From contig JAKBKY010000004.1 in assembly GCA_021832345.1 (NCBI GenBank), forward strand, positions 164,857-228,856: DNA of 64,000 nucleotides. The letters are read 5' to 3'. Below the pieces are notes generated by a model. That model saw only the letters and a list, made by a program, of their open reading frames with translations. It ran no database searches and had not been told where the DNA came from. The stretch comes from a bacterium (lineage in GTDB: Bacteria; Vulcanimicrobiota; Vulcanimicrobiia; Vulcanimicrobiales; Vulcanimicrobiaceae). The position numbers and the translations under genes are program-made. This document shows positions 55,277 to 62,897 of the stretch, one piece after another (the stretch's first letter is position 1; each line of letters starts with the position of its first letter).

Positions 55277-56792
55277 GAAAGCGTTCTTGCAACGACTGCG
55301 CCACGCGAATGGCCTGCGCCATGATCGTCAGCGACGGATTCACCGCACTGGCGGAGGGCATGAAGGCCCCGTCGACCACGTAGAGGTTCTCCAGCTCATG
55401 CGCGCGGCAGAACGGGTCGAGGACGCTGCTGGTTGGATCCGCACCAAAACGCGCGGTACCGCATTGGTGCGCGATCGCCTCGATGCCCATCTTTTGGAAG
55501 AGCACGATGGGAAAGCCGATCTTCCCGAGCATCGTCTTAAGCGTCTGAGCGAGGCGCGTGTGCTCCTCGAGATTCGTCGAACGGTAGGCCAGATGAATCT
55601 TCCCCTGCGCATCGAGCGTCACGCGATTCTCAGGGCGCGCAAGATCCTCCGTGGTAATCCACCAGTCGACCGAATGCGTCGCCATCCAGGTGAGTATCGA
55701 CGCGGGCACACGCGGGCGTTGGGCCTCCAGCACACCTGCCGTGGCCTTGCCTAAGAGTTGGATGTGCCCAAGCGGATAGGGGAAGGCCGGATCGCCGGAG
55801 TCGAGGTAGACATCGTTGATGCCGATGGTCTTCTGGAAGATCGTCGGGTTGCGTTCGAGCGGAGAGATCGCCAGCACCGCCGAGTTGTTGTGGCACATGT
55901 AGTTGCGCCCGACTTGGTCGCTGGCGTTGGCTAAGCCGTTGGGATGCTTGTCGTTGCGCGAGGCCAGCAAGAGCGCAGCGGAGTTGACGGCGCCGGCGCT
56001 CACGATCACGACGCGCGCGGTGATGGTCTCGGGGCCACGGTCGCTCTCAACCTCGACCCCGATGACACGCCGGCCCGTTTCGTCGGTGAGAATGCGCCGC
56101 GCGCGAGCGCCGATGCGCACCTCGACGTGGCCGGCATCCTGCGCCGGGCGCAGGCCGCTCCACTCGGCATCGCCCTTCGCATCGACCAAGCATGGGAAAC
56201 CATCGCAGGTGTTGCAACGGATGCACGGGCTCGACGCGCGATCGGCCTCGTTGAGATTGATGGCCAGCGGCAGGTGGAAGGGGTGAACGCCGTTTTTACG
56301 GAGACGTCGAGCAACTTCGGCGATCCGCGGTTCGTGGCCGATCGGCGGGTAGGGATAGGGCTCGCTCTCCGGCGGTTCGGTTGGATCCTCGCCGCGCTTG
56401 CCGTGGACGAAGTACCAACGCTCTGCGGTGGTGTAGAACGGCGCCAGATCTTCGTAGGCGATCGGCCAGCCTTGCGTGGGTCCATCCACGTGGCGCACGG
56501 GCCCAAAATCGGTCGCGCGACGGCGCAGGGTTGCAGCCCCGTAGACCTTGGTATTTCCACCGACGACGTAGGCCGCTCCGGGACGAAACGGGCGGCCGTG
56601 TTTGTCGAGCCAGCGCTCGTTTGTGTGATAGCGCTGCTCGGCAAAGACCGCGCGCGGCTCCCAGTTCTGCTTCTCCCGAGCGAGATAGCCTCCGCGCTCC
56701 AGGACGACGATGTTCAAGCCCGATGGAGCGAGGGCGCGTGCGAGCGTTCCTCCGCCCGCCCCCGATCCAAGAATCAATACATCCGGTTGCAC
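55254..56792 (-). CDS. GMC-family FAD oxidoreductase
   Basis: This 512-residue flavoenzyme has the ADP-binding motif GSGAGGGT (about residues 9-16), 'YVVGGNTKVYGAATLRRR', and a Cys cluster 'CIRCNTCDGFPC' near 190-201. The C-terminal active-site block is 'DGAFMPSASAVNPSLTIMA', with His in 'IAHQCGTARFG'. GMC enzymes oxidise alcohols and sugars (glucose, gluconate, choline). Bacterial homologues with this Cys cluster often use a cytochrome partner, but none is adjacent. First gene of the four-gene operon; a sugar substrate is inferred from its neighbours. Confidence 0.9.
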   Translation of the reverse strand: MQPDVLILGSGAGGGTLARALAPSGLNIVVLERGGYLAREKQNWEPRAVFAEQRYHTNERWLDKHGRPFRPGAAYVVGGNTKVYGAATLRRRATDFGPVRHVDGPTQGWPIAYEDLAPFYTTAERWYFVHGKRGEDPTEPPESEPYPYPPIGHEPRIAEVARRLRKNGVHPFHLPLAINLNEADRASSPCIRCNTCDGFPCLVDAKGDAEWSGLRPAQDAGHVEVRIGARARRILTDETGRRVIGVEVESDRGPETITARVVIVSAGAVNSAALLLASRNDKHPNGLANASDQVGRNYMCHNNSAVLAISPLERNPTIFQKTIGINDVYLDSGDPAFPYPLGHIQLLGKATAGVLEAQRPRVPASILTWMATHSVDWWITTEDLARPENRVTLDAQGKIHLAYRSTNLEEHTRLAQTLKTMLGKIGFPIVLFQKMGIEAIAHQCGTARFGADPTSSVLDPFCRAHELENLYVVDGAFMPSASAVNPSLTIMAQAIRVAQSLQERFRAGDIPA

Positions 56793-56843
56793 GATGCCGC
56801 CTTTCGGCTTAGGGGTTCCCGAGCGAGCCTCTATCCAAACGCG

Positions 56844-57893
56844 TTAGGTGCTATAGTTGAACGATTGCTCGACCGAGGCTCCACTTGGGGCCGTCGACTG
56901 AATCAGAACGCGCACCGTCCCCCCGTGGACGGCGTTGATGGAGATGTTGGCGCTGAACATCCCATTGGCGTCGGCCGTGGCATCCGCCTGAACGGTGCCG
57001 GTGCCGATCTGTATCAGACCGCCGAAGGCCGACGTCTCACCGGTCGCAACGATATGCACCTGCGAGCCCGGCAACGTGCGCCCGCTAAAGATGAAGTTCG
57101 TGGGGAGAACGGCGCCCGGCTGCGGTTGCAGATTTTGGATGTAGTTCGCCGACGACACACTGCCGCCACGGAAGCCCCAACCGGCGGAAAAGTTCGCGCC
57201 GGCTTGCGTGGTTCCGGTGACATGCACGTAGTGGCGACCGTTGTTCAGCGCATACGGCGCCGTGACGTTAAAACCGTTCGCATTGGCGTAGACGTTCTGC
57301 GTCACGTTGCGGCCGTCGAGGGTGACCTGCAGGGAGTTGGTAGCGATCGGCTGGCTGAAATCGGCATGCACCGCCGGATAGGCGGTCTGCACGTTCCCTG
57401 TTGGGCGCTTATCGGTCAGGTATAACCGCTGCGCCGTGGGCGTCGAAGCCGGCGTGGGAACCGCATTTGGCCCAGAGCCCGTGATCGTCACGGTCGAACT
57501 CGACTGATCCCAACTCACCGCGGCGCCTAAGGCCTGCGCCACAAAGCGCAACGGCACGAGCGTCCGCGACCCGAGAATAAACGGCGCGACATCGAGGTAC
57601 TGGGGCTGGCCGTTCACCGTCGCTTGCGTTGAGCCGATATGCAACGAGATCGAGCGACCGTTGCCGGTCGCGTTGATCAGTCCGTTCGAATAGACGACCG
57701 TGGCTCCTAGGCGCTCAAAGATGCTACGCAGCGGTACAAAGACGCGGCCTGCCCGCTCGATGGGCGGCTGGTTAAACTGCATCGGAGAACCATTCACCAC
57801 GACGCTAATGGTGTTGGCGAGCGAGGTCGCCGGTTGGGCAACGAGGACGGCCGCCAATGCCGTACCTGCGAGCCATACACATTTGCTCTTCAT
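56844..57893 (-). CDS. Secreted copper-amine-oxidase-like stalk domain protein
   Basis: This 349-residue protein has a signal peptide (MKSKCVWLAGTALAAVLVAQPATSLA cleavage region). Its stalk domain (about 30-140) carries 'RVFVPLRSIFERLGATVVYSNG' and 'RTLVPLRFVAQALGAAVSWD', followed by a short Pro/Thr linker and two beta-sandwich-like domains of unknown type. It is a second family member in the window besides 29401, without a barrel. The ATG lies 6 bases from TATATT with no Shine-Dalgarno, so leaderless transcription is possible. A longer upstream frame is rejected because it precedes the signal peptide. Confidence 0.85.
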   Translation of the reverse strand: MKSKCVWLAGTALAAVLVAQPATSLANTISVVVNGSPMQFNQPPIERAGRVFVPLRSIFERLGATVVYSNGLINATGNGRSISLHIGSTQATVNGQPQYLDVAPFILGSRTLVPLRFVAQALGAAVSWDQSSSTVTITGSGPNAVPTPASTPTAQRLYLTDKRPTGNVQTAYPAVHADFSQPIATNSLQVTLDGRNVTQNVYANANGFNVTAPYALNNGRHYVHVTGTTQAGANFSAGWGFRGGSVSSANYIQNLQPQPGAVLPTNFIFSGRTLPGSQVHIVATGETSAFGGLIQIGTGTVQADATADANGMFSANISINAVHGGTVRVLIQSTAPSGASVEQSFNYST

Positions 57894-57948
57894 CTGTGGA
57901 ATATACCCGGATCGCGGCCGGATGACGCGCATTCCGGACGCTTCGGCG

Positions 57949-58479
57949 CTATTCTTGGTTGTCGGGATCGGCCGCTGCCGACACCTCCATCGCCTGGGCA
58001 ATGTCGCTCTGCTCCATATGCTCGCGCAACTGGTGCACCTCAGGATCGTAATGAGTCGGAATCGAGGGCAAGTCGCGGCGCATGGTATCGAGCATATCGA
58101 TGAGTTTGGCGACTTTTCGTTCGGTGAGCAGATTGATCTGGAGGTCGAGGCGGTTACGCCGGGCATCAATCTGCGCGATGCGATTGGCCGTCGTCAAGAT
58201 GAGGACGGTCATCAGGAGCGCGGTCAACCCCACAATGCCTTGCAGCGTATAGAACGGGGGTGGGTCGAAAGCCCCACGATGCGTCAGGGCGAGAAGGGTG
58301 TTGGCTCCCACCCAGATGCCGACAAAGAGAACGATCAGGTAGACCATCCGCGGCTGCCCGATCCGGCAGGTGACGCGCTCGATCCAGCGCTGGTGCCCGG
58401 AGATATCCTCTTCGGCGCGTCGCTCCAGTTCGGCGATGGATTCGATCGCTTCGTCGACCTGGCCGACGATCTGCTTCAT
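57949..58479 (-). CDS. DUF1003 membrane protein
   Basis: This 176-residue protein has two helices ('MVYLIVLFVGIWVGANTLLAL' and 'FYTLQGIVGLTALLMTVLILT') followed by 'ANRIAQIDARRNRLDLQINLLTERKVAKL'. The 'FDPPPF' loop and the 'R.DLQINL..E' tail define DUF1003. Function is unknown; relatives are small inner-membrane proteins. It follows the isochorismatase-like gene by 16 bases on the same strand and is probably co-transcribed. Confidence 0.88.
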   Translation of the reverse strand: MKQIVGQVDEAIESIAELERRAEEDISGHQRWIERVTCRIGQPRMVYLIVLFVGIWVGANTLLALTHRGAFDPPPFYTLQGIVGLTALLMTVLILTTANRIAQIDARRNRLDLQINLLTERKVAKLIDMLDTMRRDLPSIPTHYDPEVHQLREHMEQSDIAQAMEVSAAADPDNQE

Positions 58480-58495
58480 GAAGAGCGGCCGTCAG

Positions 58496-59113
58496 TCACT
58501 CCGAACCACCCCCGCCCAACTGCGCAAGAAACGCGTCATGCTTTACCGGACGAGAGAACATCGGGTAGTTCTTCTCAAGAGCAAGTCGTTGCTCTTCTTC
58601 ACCCACGGTCGCCGTGCAATCCGTCAGCGTGATCACGTTATAGCCCTTTTCATACGCGGTTCGCATCGTGGATTCAACGCAGCAATTCGTCAGAAACCCG
58701 CCAAGGGCAATCGTTTCGATGCCTCGGCTACGCAGGATGAAGTCCAGATTGGTACTGGCGAACGCATCGAGTCCGCGTTTGCCCTCAATGACGATATCCG
58801 TCACAGCGGGCGTGAGATCATCGACGATCTGCGCTCCCCAGGAGCCCTTGCGAAACGACTTGGTATCGACGACGCCTTTCAGGATGCCGTACGGATGTGG
58901 CGTGAGTTCTTGGTAGTTCTCGGTGAACGTAATCGGCGCATGCACGATCATCGCACCGATCTCGCGCGCCTTCGTGACGGTCTCTTTGGTGTTTTCCAGC
59001 ATGTTGGTACTCTGCATGACGCCTTTCACCGCGTCATGTAAACTACCGCCCTCCGACGTAAAGTCGTTCTGGTATTCGATTAAGACCACTGCCGTTCTCT
59101 TCGGGTCCATCAT
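58496..59113 (-). CDS. Isochorismatase-like cysteine hydrolase
   Basis: This 205-residue cytosolic hydrolase has the triad: Asp17 in 'IEYQNDF', Lys in 'EGKRGLDAFASTNLD', and nucleophile Cys in 'GGFLTNCCVESTMR'. Relatives include nicotinamidases, ureidoglycolate-type amidases and N-carbamoyl hydrolases; the substrate here is unknown. AGGAG precedes tandem ATGs at 59113 and 59110, which sets the start well inside a longer frame. Confidence 0.9.
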   Translation of the reverse strand: MMDPKRTAVVLIEYQNDFTSEGGSLHDAVKGVMQSTNMLENTKETVTKAREIGAMIVHAPITFTENYQELTPHPYGILKGVVDTKSFRKGSWGAQIVDDLTPAVTDIVIEGKRGLDAFASTNLDFILRSRGIETIALGGFLTNCCVESTMRTAYEKGYNVITLTDCTATVGEEEQRLALEKNYPMFSRPVKHDAFLAQLGGGGSE

Positions 59114-59171
59114 TGCTCCTATCTCCTGGCGACCGATTGGTGTCCGCCTATCATACACCAGTTGCGGTTCC

Positions 59172-59531
59172 TTATCGGAGAACGAGAGCAAGGGCCGCCA
59201 AAGGCTCTTTGCGGATGGCTACGACGGGGTCGACAAAGTGCAGGTACTGGTCGAAGCCGACCAGGGAACAAACGTGAGCGATCGCCCGGTCTGCCCCAAC
59301 GATGTGAATCCGTTCCGTGCAGCCACGAACGTCGCGAGCCCACCGTAAGCGGGTAACGGCGGCCAAAAACGTGGCATCAGCATACGTGACGCGACTCATA
59401 TCGATGATCGCCAGAGGGGCATTCGCGAGCGGATCCATCGCCAGGTCCAGGTACTCTCTGGCGCGCAGGTCGAGTTCCCCACGCAGACGCACGGTGGTGG
59501 TTAATCGATCTGCGGCAAGGGACACCGTCAC
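59172..59531 (-). CDS. STAS-domain protein (anti-anti-sigma-factor-like)
   Basis: This 119-residue protein has the STAS fold: 'TTTVRLRGELDLRAREYLDLAM', then 'LAIIDMSRVTYADATFLAAVTRL', where the usual phosphorylatable Ser is Thr in D-A-T. It would bind an anti-sigma kinase or act in another partner switch; none is nearby. A GTG start is used. It precedes the isochorismatase-like gene on the same strand. Confidence 0.82.
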   Translation of the reverse strand: MTVSLAADRLTTTVRLRGELDLRAREYLDLAMDPLANAPLAIIDMSRVTYADATFLAAVTRLRWARDVRGCTERIHIVGADRAIAHVCSLVGFDQYLHFVDPVVAIRKEPLAALALVLR

Positions 59532-59786
59532 GACATGTCCCGGGTGCGGGCGCTAGGGGCCAGAATCTCCCGGATATGGAAATCCGAACCTGATGGATCG
59601 TTCGTCATCTGAAAACTCTCTCCAGAACCAGGAAGCTGTTGCCACCGTAGCAGGGCCAACCGGCCCCGTCTGTACCGCATTGTACAGTCGCCTGGCCGGA
59701 GCCTGAACGGCCTGAACGGTAGGCGCCATCGATGTGACGTTGCGTTTCATGGTTGCCGTGCCAGTCCGGCGGGTACGGTAGACGGT

Positions 59787-59984
59787 ATGAACGCAAAGCA
59801 TCAAAAAACCGAAAAACACGACAGCAAGGAGCGCCAGGCGGAACTTCGTGAGGGGATCACGAGCGCGGACGCGACCGGCATGATCGCCGGAGAAGAACTG
59901 ATTACGGAGGCTGAATCGATGCAAGGCCTTCCGGCGCCGCGCCCGCAGCAGTGGTCCCACAAGCCCGGTTCCGGCTCCGCCTAG
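59787..59984 (+). CDS. Possible small hydrophilic protein
   Basis: This 65-residue frame is highly charged ('KHQKTEKHDSKERQAELREG', 'GEELITEAESMQG') with a natural-looking composition but no recognisable domain. No Shine-Dalgarno is seen. An antisense frame with one membrane-like helix (59553-59960) overlaps it, and at most one is real. Confidence 0.35.
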   Translation: MNAKHQKTEKHDSKERQAELREGITSADATGMIAGEELITEAESMQGLPAPRPQQWSHKPGSGSA

Positions 59985-60802
59985 CGTTGAAACGGTAAAA
60001 GCGGCAGCAGCGCAAGGCCGTCGTCCTCGCGGAGGATGTCAGGTAGGCGACGGCCTTGCGCCGGTGCAGCGGGCGCGTCGAACGCCGGCCAGGCATCGGG
60101 TTACTCGTTGATGCGAAAGCGCCGATCGATATCTTGTACGATAGCGGGGCGAAGACCGTGGCCGCTCGTGCGGAGGTGTCGTGCCTAGGAGTTTATCGGT
60201 CAGGATGCTCTTGGCATCCTGCGGGAGCCCGTCCGCCGGCACAGCAAGCGCAGCGTTTAAGATGTGCGCGTGCGCTTGCGGGGCCTTGGTGACCCGCATC
60301 GCGAGCGCGCCAGGCAAGGATTGACTGCCGATCGCCGCAACTTGCTCGGCGAAGATGTCGGCGGCGGCGATGACTCCAAGCTCAGACCAGCGGATCGGCA
60401 AGCAGACGTGGAGTTGCGCGTCACCGCGCAGGCTGGCAGTAGCGGCACACAACCTCATCGTGAAAGAAAGGCGTCGCGGCGACGACGGGCGCGCGACCGC
60501 GCAAACACGCAGCGGCCTAAAACGAACGAATCGCTGGTCGAGCGCCCGGTTCGCCGAACATCCTGCGGTGCCGGCGTTCGATTTCATGCGGGTTTGCGGC
60601 TGGCTAGCGTTTCCGTATATCCACATACGTTCGATTTGGTACGGCTCCGGCAGTAGGAGTGGCCACTCTTGTCGTCGCCGATACGACGGCCGCGAAAGCC
60701 CGTTAAACACGGGATTCGCGATGCCGAGGATTCCCGAAGGGCGCCTGGTTGCCATCGACGGCAACCCTTGCAAACTTTTCTACGTTTGTCCCCGCCCATG
60801 GC
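59985..60802. other. Region without confident genes
   Basis: About 820 bases. The best candidate is a minus-strand frame from ATG 60458 to 60039 whose middle ('LGVIAAADIFAEQVAAIGSQ', 'AHILNAALAVPADGLPQ') looks protein-like but belongs to no family I know, and whose end is Arg/Ser-rich. A 58-base segment near 60585-60642 is repeated imperfectly at 61664-61721. Confidence 0.35.
60585..60642. repeat. Imperfect direct repeat, left copy
   Basis: The core TATCCACATACGTTCGATT, with flanking GCGGGTTTGCGG, matches the copy at 61664-61721 (TATCCACAAACGTTCGATT, TCGGGTTTACGG). Overall similarity is about 70 percent by eye. The two copies flank the dienelactone hydrolase gene. Confidence 0.5.
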
Positions 60803-61528
60803 CTAAGAGAACACCTCCAACAAGAAATCCTCAAAGGCGCGCCATGCTCGCCGCTCGCTGCGCGCGTGAAACGCAACTCCCGGGATTCCGGCAGCATCGG
60901 CTGCTGCATTGCTGAAGCTGTGTACCGCTCCCCCGAGCGAGAGCAGTTGCCAGTCTGCTTCTGCGGCGCGCATTTCATTCTCAAAAGCCTGCAGTTCGTT
61001 CTTCGACACGAAGCTGTCGTCCGCTCCGTTCAAGACAAGTATTGATGCCTTCAATGTTTCCGGTCGTGCCGGCATCGGGGTAGCGAGGCTGCCATGAAAG
61101 CATACTGCGCCGCGAATTTCAGCCCCGGACCGAGCCAGTTCGAGAGCAACCGAACCGCCAAAGCAGAAGCCAACAGCGGCGATGCGCTTAGGATCGACTC
61201 CAGGGCGCTTGCGCAATACGTCAAACGCGCAATTGATTCGTTCCCGAGCGACGGTGCCGATACGAGTATCGCGGGCGAGTGCCGCCGCTATTGTTGCGTC
61301 GTGGGTGGTTATTCCATCGCCATACATATCTACAGCGAGAGCCACGTAGCCTAGACGGGCAAGTTGCTCGGCTCGGTGCCTCGCGTAGGCATTAAGGCCC
61401 CACCACTCCGGTACGACAAGGACCCCGGGTTTGTCCGCGTCGCTTTGGTGCGGCTCTGCGACGAACCCGCGGAGTGAAAGGTCACCGGAAGAATAGTGAA
61501 CGTCTGAAGTCAGTATCTGGGTGGTCAT
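60803..61528 (-). CDS. Dienelactone hydrolase family protein
   Basis: This 241-residue alpha/beta-hydrolase has 'GVLVVPEWWGLNAYARHRAEQLA', nucleophile Cys in 'GFCFGGSVALELA', Asp in 'LNGADDSFVSKNE' and His in 'GGAVHSFSNAAAD', the DLH triad. It may open lactone rings of aromatic breakdown products or serve as a general esterase. Base usage is visibly less GC-rich than the surrounding genes, and imperfect repeats flank it, so it may have been acquired. There is no aromatic degradation cluster nearby. Confidence 0.9.
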   Translation of the reverse strand: MTTQILTSDVHYSSGDLSLRGFVAEPHQSDADKPGVLVVPEWWGLNAYARHRAEQLARLGYVALAVDMYGDGITTHDATIAAALARDTRIGTVARERINCAFDVLRKRPGVDPKRIAAVGFCFGGSVALELARSGAEIRGAVCFHGSLATPMPARPETLKASILVLNGADDSFVSKNELQAFENEMRAAEADWQLLSLGGAVHSFSNAAADAAGIPGVAFHARSERRAWRAFEDFLLEVFS

Positions 61529-61889
61529 GGTCAGGAGGCGCTGCGCAAGAAGGGTGTTCCTTTAACGAACTAGGCGTGTCTAACGGGCATTCTCCACCCG
61601 CCGAGCTTTTCGATCCCGGATTGTCGGTTTCCGGCCTTGCAGGGCGCAGCCAGGCGATGTGATTCGGGTTTACGGTCGGTGGGCGATTTGCTCTATCCAC
61701 AAACGTTCGATTGTTGCGGGTCCCGCCGCATCCCGACAACGCCGAGCGACAAAGGCGCTAGCCGCCACGGCCGCTCTTTACCGGGAGCGCCGTAAAGCCC
61801 CGGCGTTCAGGGCGGGGAACTCATCGTTGCTGCGCAGACCGTGCTCGACGCGCCGTGAGTGCAAGGCGCTCCGATGCGCACCCAGACAA
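61529..61889. other. Intergenic region between the hydrolase and CPBP genes
   Basis: These 361 bases hold the right copy of the imperfect repeat (61664-61721). No convincing coding frame is seen and no terminator hairpin was recognised. Confidence 0.4.
61664..61721. repeat. Imperfect direct repeat, right copy
   Basis: It pairs with 60585-60642 in the same orientation, with spacing of about 1.08 kb between copies. It lies upstream of the dienelactone hydrolase start. Confidence 0.5.
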
Positions 61890-62801
61890 TCAGGCCGGAA
61901 TCCTTGTCTCTGCATGTCCGGGGAACGCATCGGTTGGGTATCGGTTGGTAGGCCAGCGCCACCAGACGAGGACGGCAACCAGCGCCAACGCCGCAAACGT
62001 GAAGACGCTGCCTTCGGGCCCCACCTGACCGCCGGTCAACCAGAGCGGCCCGTGCAGGCGTGATGCAAGGAAGCTATGCCACGGCTTGAGCCCGCTATCG
62101 GGAACGCCGAAGAAGAACGACTCGCCCCAATCCCAGCTCGCATGAAAGCCGACACCGAACCACAGGTTCCCGGTCCGGCGCAGCACCAAACAGAAGACGA
62201 GAGCGAACATCGCAACGGAGGCGATGCCCGCGAAGGATTCGTCCCCGTTCATCAGATGGGCCGCGCCGAAGCCAAGCGAGAGCACGAGCGCAGCCGGCCA
62301 AAATCCCATTCCGGTGGTCAGCGTATACTGCGGATAACCGCGAAAGAACAACTCTTCCGAGACGCCGATCAAGAGCGCGGTTACGGTCCAGAAGAGCGCG
62401 GCACTCGCCAGCGCCCAGCCGGATGTGTCTACGCCGACGATGCGAAAGCCGTGCAAGGTGAAGATCACAAACAACACGGCACCGATCGCCACGAACCCCA
62501 CGAGCGCTCCGCTCCAGAACCGACCGCGTAACGCCTGGCTCCACGGCAAGCCGTACAGGCCAAACGGGCGACGCTCAATCTTCCCCATGACCAGCGTCGC
62601 GACGAGCGTGCAGGTCAGCAAGAAGGCTTCGCCGATCGCGATCTGCGCAAAGTGCGCCGCCTGCGAAGCCGGCGGCTTGTGCGGAAAGAGCAGGTGCAGC
62701 GCGAAGATGATCGCAGCCGCAACAACGGCGAAAACAATTGCAAAGAGCAACAGACGCCACCCGGCGCGCAGGCCGCCCGGCCCGATAAAGATGCGTTTCA
62801 C
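61890..62801 (-). CDS. CPBP-family intramembrane metalloprotease
   Basis: This 303-residue, multi-helix protein has the CPBP (Abi/CAAX prenyl protease-like) motifs 'SEELFFRGY' (E-E-x3-R), 'GFGAAHLMNGD' and 'GFHASWDWGESF', whose Glu and His residues form the intramembrane metal site. Members cleave membrane proteins or modify bacteriocin and stress pathways; the substrate is unknown. GTG 62801 is chosen because GAGGT lies 8 bases upstream and the first helix follows at once; a longer frame upstream is acidic and unlike the family. Confidence 0.88.
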   Translation of the reverse strand: MKRIFIGPGGLRAGWRLLLFAIVFAVVAAAIIFALHLLFPHKPPASQAAHFAQIAIGEAFLLTCTLVATLVMGKIERRPFGLYGLPWSQALRGRFWSGALVGFVAIGAVLFVIFTLHGFRIVGVDTSGWALASAALFWTVTALLIGVSEELFFRGYPQYTLTTGMGFWPAALVLSLGFGAAHLMNGDESFAGIASVAMFALVFCLVLRRTGNLWFGVGFHASWDWGESFFFGVPDSGLKPWHSFLASRLHGPLWLTGGQVGPEGSVFTFAALALVAVLVWWRWPTNRYPTDAFPGHAETRIPA

Positions 62802-62897
62802 TCTCGATACCTCACAATCAGAGAAGTCTCTTATATCCTGCTCGGCGACATCTATCGTAACGCGGCGGCGCACAGATAATTGTCGTCGGCCATTATA

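Noticed and set aside
59553..59960. Minus-strand 135-codon frame with one hydrophobic helix
   Set aside because: It has an Arg-rich composition, no ribosome site and no family, and it overlaps a small plus-strand frame of equal merit.
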